From Alphaproteobacteria bacterium (GTDB lineage Bacteria; Pseudomonadota; Alphaproteobacteria; Sphingomonadales; Emcibacteraceae), in assembly GCA_002401545.1 (NCBI GenBank), contig NVTJ01000154.1, positions 1 through 7,704 on the forward strand: a stretch of 7,704 bases of DNA, in the 5' to 3' direction. Both the position numbers and the translations under genes were made by a program. Of this stretch, positions 1 through 5,986 are shown piece by piece; the first letter of the stretch is position 1; each line of letters starts with the position of its first letter. A model generated the notes under the pieces. That model was not told the origin of the DNA and ran no database searches. It was given only the letters and a program-made list of their open reading frames with translations.

Positions 1-59
1 GGAACAACAGCACTTGCCGGTGTCGGCCTTACGAAGCCGCTTCCTGAAAAGGTCAAGGC
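1..59 (+). repeat. 59-bp direct repeat, copy 1, at window edge
   Basis: Identical to 325-383 over 59 bases and diverging at base 60 (C here, T at 384). The offset of 324 bases is 108 whole codons, so both copies are read in the same frame and encode the same peptide, beginning GTTALAGVG and ending EKVK. In the sppA family this peptide belongs only at the second location. Copy 1 is therefore either one edge of an in-frame tandem duplication or an assembly or chimera artefact at a contig end. Confidence 0.97.
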
Positions 60-825
60 CGTAATTCTCCGGGTGAACAGTCCCGGGGGCAGTGCTTTTG
101 CTTCTGAACTCATCCGGCAGGAAGTTTTGTTGTTGAAAAAATCCGGCAAACCGGTCGTGGTTTCCATGGGTTCACTGGCGGCATCGGGGGGATACTGGAT
201 TTCTGCCAACGCCGATGAAATATGGGCCGCGCCAGCCACAATCACAGGATCAATCGGTATTTTTGCCGCCATTCCAAATTTTGAGGGAACTCTGGCCAGA
301 ATTGGCATTAATACGGACGGGGTGGGAACAACAGCACTTGCCGGTGTCGGCCTTACGAAGCCGCTTCCTGAAAAGGTCAAGGCTATCCTTCAAAGCACCA
401 TTGAAAATGGTTACGAACGTTTTCTGAATATTGTTGCCGAGGGTCGTGGCATGACAGTGGAACAGGTTCACGAAATTGCCCAGGGTCGTGTCTGGACCGG
501 GAAGGATGCTCTTGAGATTGGCTTGGTGGACAGGCTTGGCACCTTTGAGGATGCGGTGAAATCTGCAGCGGTGCTGGCAGAACTGGGTGACTATAAAGTA
601 GAATTCTGGGAAGATGCCGTTCCCTGGGACGTAAAATTGATCGCCGAATTTATGGAGCGTCACGCGGGGATTGGTGAAATGTTGAGAACACAGATAATCC
701 CGCCACAGAATATTCTGCTGGCACAGATTATGGCCAGCCTGTCTATTTTCAGTCAGTTCAATGACCCGAACCATGCCTATGTATTATGTATCCCATGCCT
801 GGGTGAGTTTGGTGATGGACGCTAA
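1..825 (+). CDS. sppA: Signal peptide peptidase SppA, 67K type, C-terminal part (5' partial)
   Basis: Inner-membrane serine protease (protease IV family, S49) that degrades signal peptides left after protein export. The reading frame is open from base 1, so the true start lies upstream; the GTG at 73 is an internal valine. From about base 61 the product aligns, from memory, with roughly the last 250 residues of the ~618-residue E. coli enzyme. Visible marks are the SPGGS motif (79-93), the nucleophile serine in ASGGYW (codon 184-186, equivalent to E. coli Ser409), TGSIGIF, the IENGYERF and VWTGKDA segments, and a C-terminal FNDP followed by a CxxC-like pair (codons 787 and 796), as in E. coli. 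The catalytic lysine lies in the missing N-terminal half, so activity cannot be judged. The first 59 bases copy 325-383 exactly, and the peptide they encode does not belong at this place in the family. The stop (823-825) lies inside the proposed ispH start region. Confidence 0.93.
   Translation, partial: GTTALAGVGLTKPLPEKVKAVILRVNSPGGSAFASELIRQEVLLLKKSGKPVVVSMGSLAASGGYWISANADEIWAAPATITGSIGIFAAIPNFEGTLARIGINTDGVGTTALAGVGLTKPLPEKVKAILQSTIENGYERFLNIVAEGRGMTVEQVHEIAQGRVWTGKDALEIGLVDRLGTFEDAVKSAAVLAELGDYKVEFWEDAVPWDVKLIAEFMERHAGIGEMLRTQIIPPQNILLAQIMASLSIFSQFNDPNHAYVLCIPCLGEFGDGR
325..383 (+). repeat. 59-bp direct repeat, copy 2, native place in sppA
   Basis: Exact partner of 1-59. This copy sits where the family expects it: after the INTDGV segment and before IENGYERF, matching the E. 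coli order HTDGV...IENGYKRF. It is therefore taken as the original. Confidence 0.95.
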
Positions 826-1762
826 AAATATGAATGTTTATATTGCTTCGCCCCGGGGTTTCTGCGCCGGGGTTGACCGTGCGATTCAGATCGTTGAAAT
901 AGCCTTGGAGAAATACGGCGCACCGGTTTATGTGCGTCATGAAATCGTCCATAATAAATTTGTCGTCGAAGGACTTAAAAAGCGTGGCGCCATTTTTGTG
1001 GATGAACTGGATGAAGTGCCCGAAGATGTGCCGGTTGTTTTTTCCGCTCACGGGGTGCCAAAGTCTGTACCCGAAGAGGCCCGGCGGCGGCGGATGCTTT
1101 ATGTGGATGCCACCTGTCCGCTGGTAAGCAAGGTACATCGGGAAGCGGAACGCCATGAGAAATCCGGTACGAGGATCATTATGATCGGCCATTCCGGCCA
1201 TGCGGAGGTGGTGGGAACCATGGGGCAGGTAGGCGAGGGCCGGATCATGCTTGTGGAAACGCTTCAGGATGTGGAAAGGCTGGAGCTGGAAAATTCCGCC
1301 AATCTTGCCTATATCACCCAAACCACATTATCACTGGACGATACGGCGGATATTATCGCTGCCCTTAAAATCAAATTTCCCCATATTCAAGGCCCGAAGA
1401 AGGAGGATATCTGCTATGCCACCACCAATCGTCAGGGCGCGGTCAAGGTGCTGGCGGAAAAAGCGGAGGCGGTGCTGATTATCGGTGCGTCCAACAGCTC
1501 CAATTCCAGACGTCTGGTGGAGGTTGCCCGGCGGCAGGGCTGCAAATCCATGCTGATACAGCGGGCCAGGGATATTGACTGGGACTGGCTTTCAGGGGTT
1601 GATAATGTTGGCATTTCAGCGGGAGCCTCTGCCCCGGAAGTGTTGGTCGAAGAGGTGATAGAGGCCTTTCGCGGGCGATATAATATCCGTCTGGAATCGG
1701 TTATGACGGTCGAGGAAAATGTCCGGTTCAGGCTGCCCGCAATTCTGTTGAAAGAGAGCTGA
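815..1762 (+). CDS. ispH: 4-hydroxy-3-methylbut-2-enyl diphosphate reductase IspH (LytB)
   Basis: Last enzyme of the MEP isoprenoid pathway: a cytoplasmic iron-sulfur enzyme reducing HMBPP to IPP and DMAPP. The product is 315 residues, the usual length. All three cluster cysteines are present: PRGFCAG (C17, codon 863), DATCPLV and DICYATTNRQ. So are the substrate-pocket motifs EIVHNKFVV, SAHGVP, GHSGHAEVVGT, ASNSSNSRRL and GISAGASAPE. Start choice: ATG 815 has a GGGTGAG stretch at 801-807, seven bases upstream, and overlaps the sppA stop by 11 bases. ATG 830 would align exactly with the E. coli N-terminus (MNVYIASPRG) but has only a weak ribosome site. ATG 761 would add residues absent from the family. 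thrB begins two bases after the stop, so translation is probably coupled. Function is very secure; only the start is open. Confidence 0.97.
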   Translation: MDAKNMNVYIASPRGFCAGVDRAIQIVEIALEKYGAPVYVRHEIVHNKFVVEGLKKRGAIFVDELDEVPEDVPVVFSAHGVPKSVPEEARRRRMLYVDATCPLVSKVHREAERHEKSGTRIIMIGHSGHAEVVGTMGQVGEGRIMLVETLQDVERLELENSANLAYITQTTLSLDDTADIIAALKIKFPHIQGPKKEDICYATTNRQGAVKVLAEKAEAVLIIGASNSSNSRRLVEVARRQGCKSMLIQRARDIDWDWLSGVDNVGISAGASAPEVLVEEVIEAFRGRYNIRLESVMTVEENVRFRLPAILLKES

Positions 1763-1764
1763 GA

Positions 1765-2730
1765 ATGGCAGTTTATACCCACGTCAGCACTGAGGAAATT
1801 TTTGAATTTATGGCAAGTTATGATGAAGGTGAGGTTATCTCCTTCAAAGCTATTGCCGAGGGTGTTGAGAATTCCAATTATATTCTTCAAACAAATACAG
1901 GGTTTTATATCCTGACCCTTTATGAAAAGCGGGTTAATCCTGATGATTTGCCGTTTTTTCTCGGACTTATGGGCCATCTAGTGCGTAAGGGATGTAATAG
2001 CGCCACGCCCATAGGAGACCGGCAGGGAAATATCCTCAGGACCCTCTGTGGCCGTCCGGCGGCGCTGATCAGTTTCCTTCCCGGACTGTCGGTCAGCAGG
2101 CCGGTCCCGAATCACTGTTTTCAGTTGGGGCAGGAGATGGCGCGGATGCACAGGGCCGCCTCTGATTTTAATCTCAGCCGGGAAAACGCCCTGTCGGTGG
2201 CAGGCTGGCAAAAACTAGTCAACCAGTGTGAGGGCCGGGCCGACGAGGTGATGACCGGCCTGAAAGACCTGCTCTATAATGAAATGACCTTCCTGAAAGA
2301 AAACTGGCCGGAAACTCTGCCTGAAGGCATCATTCATGGGGATTTATTCCCGGATAATGTCTTTTTTCTCGGCGGCAAGCTGTCGGGACTGATCGATTAT
2401 TATTTCGCCTGTAATGATATATTGGTCTATGATATGGCCATAGCTATCAATGCTTGGTGTTTTGAGAGGGACGGGGCCTTTAATGTTACCAAGGCAAGCC
2501 GTCTGCTCCGGGGGTATGCCGGGGTGAGGCCCCTGTCGGATGATGAGATAGCGGCCATGCCGATTCTGTGCCGGGGGGCCGCTTTCCGGTTCCTGCTGTC
2601 CCGCCTTTATGATTGGCTCAATCGGGTGGAAGGGGCGCTGGTACAGGTCAAGAACCCGGCGGAATATATCAATAAACTGAAATTTCACCGGGCGGTGAAA
2701 AATTCGAGGGAATATGGGCTGGACATATGA
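1765..2730 (+). CDS. thrB: Homoserine kinase, protein-kinase-like (alternative ThrB) type
   Basis: Phosphorylates homoserine to O-phosphohomoserine in threonine synthesis, in the cytoplasm. At 321 residues it has the length of the aminoglycoside-phosphotransferase/choline-kinase-fold ThrB used by alphaproteobacteria and pseudomonads, not the GHMP-fold enzyme of E. coli. Marks are an N-terminal GVENSNYIL strand-loop (33-41) and LYEKR (52-56), where this fold binds ATP; the catalytic loop HGDLFPDN (191-198, with D193 as the base and N198); and the metal-binding IDYYF (210-214, D211), followed by VYDMAIAINAW. The start ATG follows an AAGAGAG ribosome site (1752-1758). It sits two bases after ispH and its TGA overlaps the rnhA ATG as ATGA, so the three genes are probably co-translated. 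The ispH-thrB-rnhA order is common in alphaproteobacteria. Confidence 0.95.
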   Translation: MAVYTHVSTEEIFEFMASYDEGEVISFKAIAEGVENSNYILQTNTGFYILTLYEKRVNPDDLPFFLGLMGHLVRKGCNSATPIGDRQGNILRTLCGRPAALISFLPGLSVSRPVPNHCFQLGQEMARMHRAASDFNLSRENALSVAGWQKLVNQCEGRADEVMTGLKDLLYNEMTFLKENWPETLPEGIIHGDLFPDNVFFLGGKLSGLIDYYFACNDILVYDMAIAINAWCFERDGAFNVTKASRLLRGYAGVRPLSDDEIAAMPILCRGAAFRFLLSRLYDWLNRVEGALVQVKNPAEYINKLKFHRAVKNSREYGLDI

Positions 2731-3164
2731 AAGAAGTGACTATCTATACGGACGGGGCTTGTTCCGGCAATCCGGGTCCGGGGGGCTGGGGCGCTTGGCT
2801 GGTCTCCGGTGGGCATGCCAGGGAGCTGATCGGCGGCATGGCGGAAACTACCAATAACCGGATGGAACTGACGGCAGCCATTGAAGGGCTGAAAGCCCTG
2901 AAAGGGCCATGTCATGTGACGGTTTATACCGATAGCACCTATGTCAAGGACGGTATTAGCAAATGGATTCACAACTGGAAAAAAAATGGCTGGCGGACGG
3001 CAAACCGCAAACCGGTCAAGAATGCTGAATTATGGCAGGCTCTGGATGCGGAGGTGGAAAGCCACAATATTACCTGGAAATGGGTCAAGGGCCATAATGG
3101 TGATCCCGGCAATGAAAAGGCCGATGAACTGGCGCGTCAGGGTATGGCGCAATATCAATTGTAA
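2727..3164 (+). CDS. rnhA: Ribonuclease HI
   Basis: Cytoplasmic endonuclease that cuts the RNA strand of RNA:DNA hybrids, removing R-loops and RNA primers. The 145-residue product is full length. It carries the complete acidic active site: D9 in YTDGACSGNPGPGGWG, E47 in NNRMELTA, D69 in VYTDSTYV and D133 in NEKADELA. The active-site histidine is H123 in VKGHNGDPGNE. The basic/aromatic handle between residues 80 and 100 (HNWKKNGWRTANRKPVKN) is intact, so this is the E. coli type and not a handle-less form. Its ATG overlaps the thrB stop by four bases (ATGA), so it probably depends on translation of thrB. The stop is followed after one base by the strong ribosome site of the next gene. Confidence 0.97.
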   Translation: MKEVTIYTDGACSGNPGPGGWGAWLVSGGHARELIGGMAETTNNRMELTAAIEGLKALKGPCHVTVYTDSTYVKDGISKWIHNWKKNGWRTANRKPVKNAELWQALDAEVESHNITWKWVKGHNGDPGNEKADELARQGMAQYQL

Positions 3165-3165
3165 A

Positions 3166-3171
3166 GGGAGG
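3166..3171 (+). promoter_or_regulatory. Strong Shine-Dalgarno site for the ankyrin gene
   Basis: GGGAGG lies two bases after the rnhA stop codon, with seven bases before ATG 3179. It is the best ribosome site in the window, fixes the downstream start, and would allow the gene to be translated at a rate independent of rnhA. Confidence 0.75.
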
Positions 3172-3178
3172 AAAAGTC

Positions 3179-3844
3179 ATGTCACGGAATGATTTATTCA
3201 AGGCCATAGATGTGGCGGATGAGGCCGCGCTTCGTGCACTTCTTGCCAAGGACAGCAGCCTGGCATCCAGTCGCAGTTCGGATGGGGTATCGGCAGTTCT
3301 TTTTACCTTGTATCTGGCCAAAAAAAATCTGACCACGGCATTACTGGATTATGACCCGGTGCTGGATATTTTTGACTTTGCCGCCCTTGATATGTCCGAA
3401 AAACTGGCAGATATTCTTGAGAATACCACTGATATTAACCGGTTGAGCGGGGATGGTTTTTCCGCCCTGCATCTGGCCTGTTTTTTCGGGTCTCTGGCCT
3501 GTGCAGCCCTGTTGGTTGAGAAGGCGGCAGACGTTAATATCCATGCCACAAACATGTCAGACCTGAGGCCGCTTCACAGTGCCAGTGCCGCCGGACAGGG
3601 GGCGATTGTCAGCCTGTTGCTGAAAGCCGGGGCAGAACCCGATGTGATGCAGGCCGGGGGCTATACCCCCCTGATGGCGGCGGCAAGTCTGGGCAATGCC
3701 CCCGTGGTTGACCTGTTGTTGGAATATGGCGCGGACAGGGCGTTAAAATCAGACGATAACAGGACCGCAGCGAATTTTGCCAGGGCCGCCGGGTTTGAGG
3801 CTTTGGTGGAAAAGCTGTTGCAGGGTGACGAAGCTGTTACTTGA
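3179..3844 (+). CDS. Ankyrin-repeat protein, cytoplasmic, partner unknown
   Basis: A 221-residue protein built almost wholly of ankyrin repeats, which act as protein-binding scaffolds. Clear repeats lie at about 92-124 (DGFSALHLACFFGSLACAALL), 128-157 (LRPLHSASAAGQGAIVSLLLKAGAEPD) and 160-192 (GYTPLMAAASLGNAPVVDLLLEYGADR), with a degenerate capping repeat at 193-217. Residues 1-90 look like two or three eroded repeats (for example LFKAIDVADEAALRALLAKDSSL). There is no signal peptide, membrane segment or enzymatic domain, so it probably acts in the cytoplasm. It follows rnhA by 14 bases and is probably the last gene of the sppA-ispH-thrB-rnhA run. A partner or specific role cannot be read from the sequence, and placement beside housekeeping genes is not proof of a shared pathway. 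Confidence 0.9.
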   Translation: MSRNDLFKAIDVADEAALRALLAKDSSLASSRSSDGVSAVLFTLYLAKKNLTTALLDYDPVLDIFDFAALDMSEKLADILENTTDINRLSGDGFSALHLACFFGSLACAALLVEKAADVNIHATNMSDLRPLHSASAAGQGAIVSLLLKAGAEPDVMQAGGYTPLMAAASLGNAPVVDLLLEYGADRALKSDDNRTAANFARAAGFEALVEKLLQGDEAVT

Positions 3845-3849
3845 CTTTA

Positions 3850-3875
3850 TGGCAAGGAGTTTGCCAGAATATAAA
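3850..3875 (+). promoter_or_regulatory. Dyad (possible operator) with a -10-like hexamer upstream of ggt
   Basis: TGGCAA (3850-3855) and TTGCCA (3861-3866) form a perfect 6-bp dyad around a five-base centre. TATAAA at 3870-3875 resembles a -10 box, but the only -35-like hexamers at proper distance (around 3846-3852) are poor. The dyad has operator-like geometry and sits where a repressor would block the -10 region. It could instead be a weak RNA hairpin ending the upstream transcript, though it has no T-tract. The gap is only 66 bases, and a regulator cannot be named. Confidence 0.3.
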
Positions 3876-3900
3876 CCGGGGAAAAGACAAGAGTAATATT

Positions 3901-3904
3901 GGAG
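3901..3904 (+). promoter_or_regulatory. Shine-Dalgarno GGAG that decides the ggt start
   Basis: GGAG lies six bases before ATG 3911. An in-frame TTG at 3899 would overlap this site and has no ribosome site of its own, so ATG 3911 is the preferred start. Confidence 0.7.
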
Positions 3905-3910
3905 CATGAG

Positions 3911-5680
3911 ATGCAATCTTTTCTTTTTACCTGTCTCTTTATAGGATGTTGTATGATGGGAAATAATGATGTCAGGGCGGATGACAAATGGCCACAGTCC
4001 CACCGGGGGGACCGCAATGTGGGGGCGCAGTTTGCCACCCGCTCCCAGATCATCGCACGTCACGGTATGGCCGCAACCAGCATTCCCCTTGTCACACAGA
4101 TCGCGTTGGATATTCTGAAAAAAGGTGGGTCAGCGGTTGATGCCGCCATTGCGGCCAATGCGGCCACCGGATTGATGGAGCCCACGGGCAGCGGCATTGG
4201 CGGCGATATATTTGCCATCGTCTGGGATCCGGAAACGAAAAAGCTTTACGGCCTTAACGGGTCGGGACGTTCGCCCATGGGGATGAGCTATGATGACCTT
4301 GCGCTTGCGCTGAAGAAGCGGGGGCTGACAGCTATCCCGTCCTTTGGCTCCCTGCCGGTTTCTGTGCCGGGAACGGTGGATGGCTGGTTTGAGCTTCATG
4401 GTAAATTTGGTAAACTTACCATGAAGGAAAATCTGGCTCCGGCAATTTCCTATGCCCGGGAAGGGGTTCCCCTGACACAATTGATCACTTATTACATGAC
4501 GGTGGCCGGCAAACGTTATCTTGATCCGGAATCCGGCGTTGAGGAGACGGAAAATTTCCTTAAGACTTATTATCCGAATGGCAAGGCCCCGGTTGAGGGT
4601 CAGATATTCAAAAACCCTGATCTGGCAAATACCCTGTCCATGATTGCCGACGGCGGGCGAGATATTTTTTATAAGGGCGTTATCGCTGATACCATGGACA
4701 GCTATATGAAGCGCATTGGTGGCAGGCTGCGTAAAGCGGACTTTGTTGCTCATTACAGTGAATGGGTGGAGCCACAGTCGGTTAATTACCGGGGCTATGA
4801 TGTTTTTGAACTGCCGCCCAATGGACAGGGAATTGCCGCCCTGCAACAGCTTAATATTCTGGAAGGCTATGACCTGCGTGCCATGGGCCATAACAGCGCC
4901 GATTATCTTCATGTCCATGCGGAATCGAAAAAGCTTGCCTTTGAGGACCGGGCCAGATTTTATGCCGACCCCACCTATTACAAAGCACCTCTTGAGCATT
5001 TGCTGTCAAAGGAATATGCCGCTGAACGGCGAACGCTTATTGATATGAAAACGGTGATCCGGGAAGTTAAATATCCTGACCCTGACGTGCTTCAGAATGG
5101 CGACACCATATATCTCACCGTGGCGGATAAAGATGGCATGATGGTCAGCCTTATCCAAAGCAATTACCGGGGTATGGGGTCCGGTCTGGTGCCTGATGGA
5201 CTGGGCTTTATGTTCCAGGACCGGGGACAGCTGTTCACCCTTAAAAAAGGCCATCCCAATGTCTATGCGCCGGGGAAAAGACCTTTCCATACCATCATTC
5301 CGGCTTTTGTTATGAAGGATGGCAAACCGCTGATGAGTTTTGGCTTGATGGGTGGTGGTATGCAGCCACAGGGTCATGCCCAGATTATCACTAATATGAT
5401 TGACTTCGGTATGAATGTGCAGGAGGCCGGTGATGTGGCCCGCTACCGTCATGATGGTTCAAGTCAGCCCACCGGGGAAATCATGACCGATGGCGGAATC
5501 CTGAATGTTGAATCCGGTATTGAGGCAGGGGTAGTGGCGGAATTACGGGCGCGGGGCCATAATGTCAAAGTGGGCAAAGGCGGTTACGGCGGTTATCAGA
5601 TGATCCTGTGGGATGAAAAGCTGGGGGTTTATAAAGGCGCATCTGAAATGAGAAAGGATGGCCAGGCCGCCGGATATTAA
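3911..5680 (+). CDS. ggt: Exported gamma-glutamyltransferase / glutathione hydrolase, YwrD-like
   Basis: Ntn-hydrolase that cleaves the gamma-glutamyl bond of glutathione and related compounds and hydrolyses or transfers the glutamyl group. The precursor is 589 residues and should self-cleave before Thr399 (codon 5105-5107, in NGDTIYLTVADKDG), giving large and small subunits. Other marks are GGSAVDAAIAANAATGLMEPTGSGIGGD, GSGRSP (arginine expected to hold the substrate carboxylate), PFHTIIPAF and GLMGGGMQPQGH. The last two are typical of the YwrD-like branch; the Ser-Ser pair of the E. coli enzyme (S462/S463) is replaced by His-Thr. The N-terminus is hydrophobic and ends VRA/DD, a plausible signal-peptidase site, so the enzyme is probably periplasmic. 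The signal lacks the usual positive charges, and a C at position 13 after FIG gives a poor lipobox alternative. The true substrate is uncertain. It is followed by its own terminator. Confidence 0.93.
   Translation: MQSFLFTCLFIGCCMMGNNDVRADDKWPQSHRGDRNVGAQFATRSQIIARHGMAATSIPLVTQIALDILKKGGSAVDAAIAANAATGLMEPTGSGIGGDIFAIVWDPETKKLYGLNGSGRSPMGMSYDDLALALKKRGLTAIPSFGSLPVSVPGTVDGWFELHGKFGKLTMKENLAPAISYAREGVPLTQLITYYMTVAGKRYLDPESGVEETENFLKTYYPNGKAPVEGQIFKNPDLANTLSMIADGGRDIFYKGVIADTMDSYMKRIGGRLRKADFVAHYSEWVEPQSVNYRGYDVFELPPNGQGIAALQQLNILEGYDLRAMGHNSADYLHVHAESKKLAFEDRARFYADPTYYKAPLEHLLSKEYAAERRTLIDMKTVIREVKYPDPDVLQNGDTIYLTVADKDGMMVSLIQSNYRGMGSGLVPDGLGFMFQDRGQLFTLKKGHPNVYAPGKRPFHTIIPAFVMKDGKPLMSFGLMGGGMQPQGHAQIITNMIDFGMNVQEAGDVARYRHDGSSQPTGEIMTDGGILNVESGIEAGVVAELRARGHNVKVGKGGYGGYQMILWDEKLGVYKGASEMRKDGQAAGY
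4394..4426 (+). repeat. Perfect 11-bp inverted repeat inside ggt
   Basis: CTTCATGGTAA (4394-4404) and TTACCATGAAG (4416-4426) are exact reverse complements around an 11-base loop, inside codons for ELHGKFGKLTMKE. It could fold in the mRNA. It may be chance, since part of it follows from a repeated Gly-Lys coding pattern. Confidence 0.6.
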
Positions 5681-5688
5681 GATTTCAC

Positions 5689-5744
5689 ATAAAATACATA
5701 AAAAAAGCAAGATCCGACGATCTTGCTTTTTTTATGTATTTTAT
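5689..5744 (+). terminator. Intrinsic terminator with 26-bp perfect arms, probably bidirectional
   Basis: Arms 5689-5714 and 5719-5744 pair without a mismatch around the loop CGAC (5715-5718). The core stem GCAAGATC/GATCTTGC is followed by seven T (5727-5733) and preceded by seven A, so it fits an intrinsic terminator on either strand. It begins 8 bases after the ggt stop. The arms continue beyond the A/T tracts through ATACAT/ATGTAT, longer than termination needs. Confidence 0.93.
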
Positions 5745-5794
5745 AATATATTTATTTAGTCGATTATTTTTTTTTTTAATATTGTTTCTTTTTC

Positions 5795-5910
5795 TCGACG
5801 TGGTGTAGAGATTTTCCCTCCCAAGACTTGGGCCTCACGTTCGAATGGGACAATAGTCCAGCTTCTGTAGCCTGTCATCAAGAAAAATGATTTTTAGATT
5901 AATTTTTCTT
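5795..5910 (+). ncRNA. Possible structured RNA or 5' leader (unassigned)
   Basis: TCGACGTG (5795-5802) pairs with CACGTTCGA (5836-5844) as eight base pairs with one bulged T. Inside it is a second hairpin, CCCAA-GAC-TTGGG (5820-5832). Just after it comes GGAC-AATA-GTCC (5848-5859). A 9-bp A/T-rich dyad, AAGAAAAAT/ATTTTTCTT (5880-5888, 5902-5910), could close the 3' end. The patch is GC-richer than the sequence around it. I recognise no known RNA family, and short dyads can arise by chance, so this is only a candidate: a small RNA, or the leader of the downstream secreted-protein gene. Confidence 0.22.
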
Positions 5911-5973
5911 TATCTGTTGCAGAAAAAGCACACTTGTGGAATATTGCTTAAATAATGGTATCATGGGGGTTAC

Positions 5974-5978
5974 AGGAG
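5974..5978 (+). promoter_or_regulatory. Shine-Dalgarno AGGAG that decides the next start
   Basis: AGGAG lies eight bases before ATG 5987. It favours that start over in-frame GTG 5936 or ATG 5963, and the resulting protein begins directly with its signal peptide. Confidence 0.75.
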
Positions 5979-5986
5979 AAAAAAAT

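Larger units (their letters stand above)
5745..5986 (+). other. AT-rich intergenic region, no protein gene seen
   Basis: With the terminator, the gene-free stretch is 5681-5986. It contains an 11-base T run (5767-5777), a more GC-rich patch with several inverted repeats (about 5795-5860), a 9-bp A/T dyad (5880-5888 with 5902-5910) and the ribosome site of the next gene. I see no credible coding frame, tRNA or mobile-element end. A promoter for the downstream gene must lie here if the terminator works. The best pieces are TTGCAG (5917-5922) with AATATT 17 bases later, and TTGTGG (5934-5939) with TATCAT 19 bases later; neither is convincing. Confidence 0.6.

Noticed and set aside
761..814. ATG 761 as the ispH start
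   Set aside because: It would add 18 residues absent from the family, overlap sppA by 65 bases, and its upstream sequence has no good ribosome site.
1182..1204. Repeated GGCCAT units inside ispH
   Set aside because: They encode the conserved GHSGHAE motif, so the repetition is explained by the protein sequence.
3841..3875. TTGACT and TATAAA as a sigma-70 promoter for ggt
   Set aside because: Each hexamer is close to consensus, but the spacer is 23 bases, too long for normal recognition; TTGACT also overlaps the ankyrin gene stop.
4130..4999. Long open frame on the - strand (289 codons) opposite ggt, and a similar one at 6507-7331 opposite proS
   Set aside because: Both lie wholly antisense to genes with full family motifs, and their translations show no recognisable domain. 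They are by-products of the codon usage of the + strand genes.
5742..5747. Perfect -10 hexamer TATAAT
   Set aside because: It overlaps the outer end of the terminator arm in very AT-rich sequence and has no -35-like hexamer at 16-18 bases, so chance is likely.
5839..5846. GTTCGAAT resembling a tRNA or tmRNA T-loop
   Set aside because: The flanking bases do not form a T-stem, there is no acceptor or anticodon arm, and no CCA end or tmRNA tag coding sequence is seen nearby.
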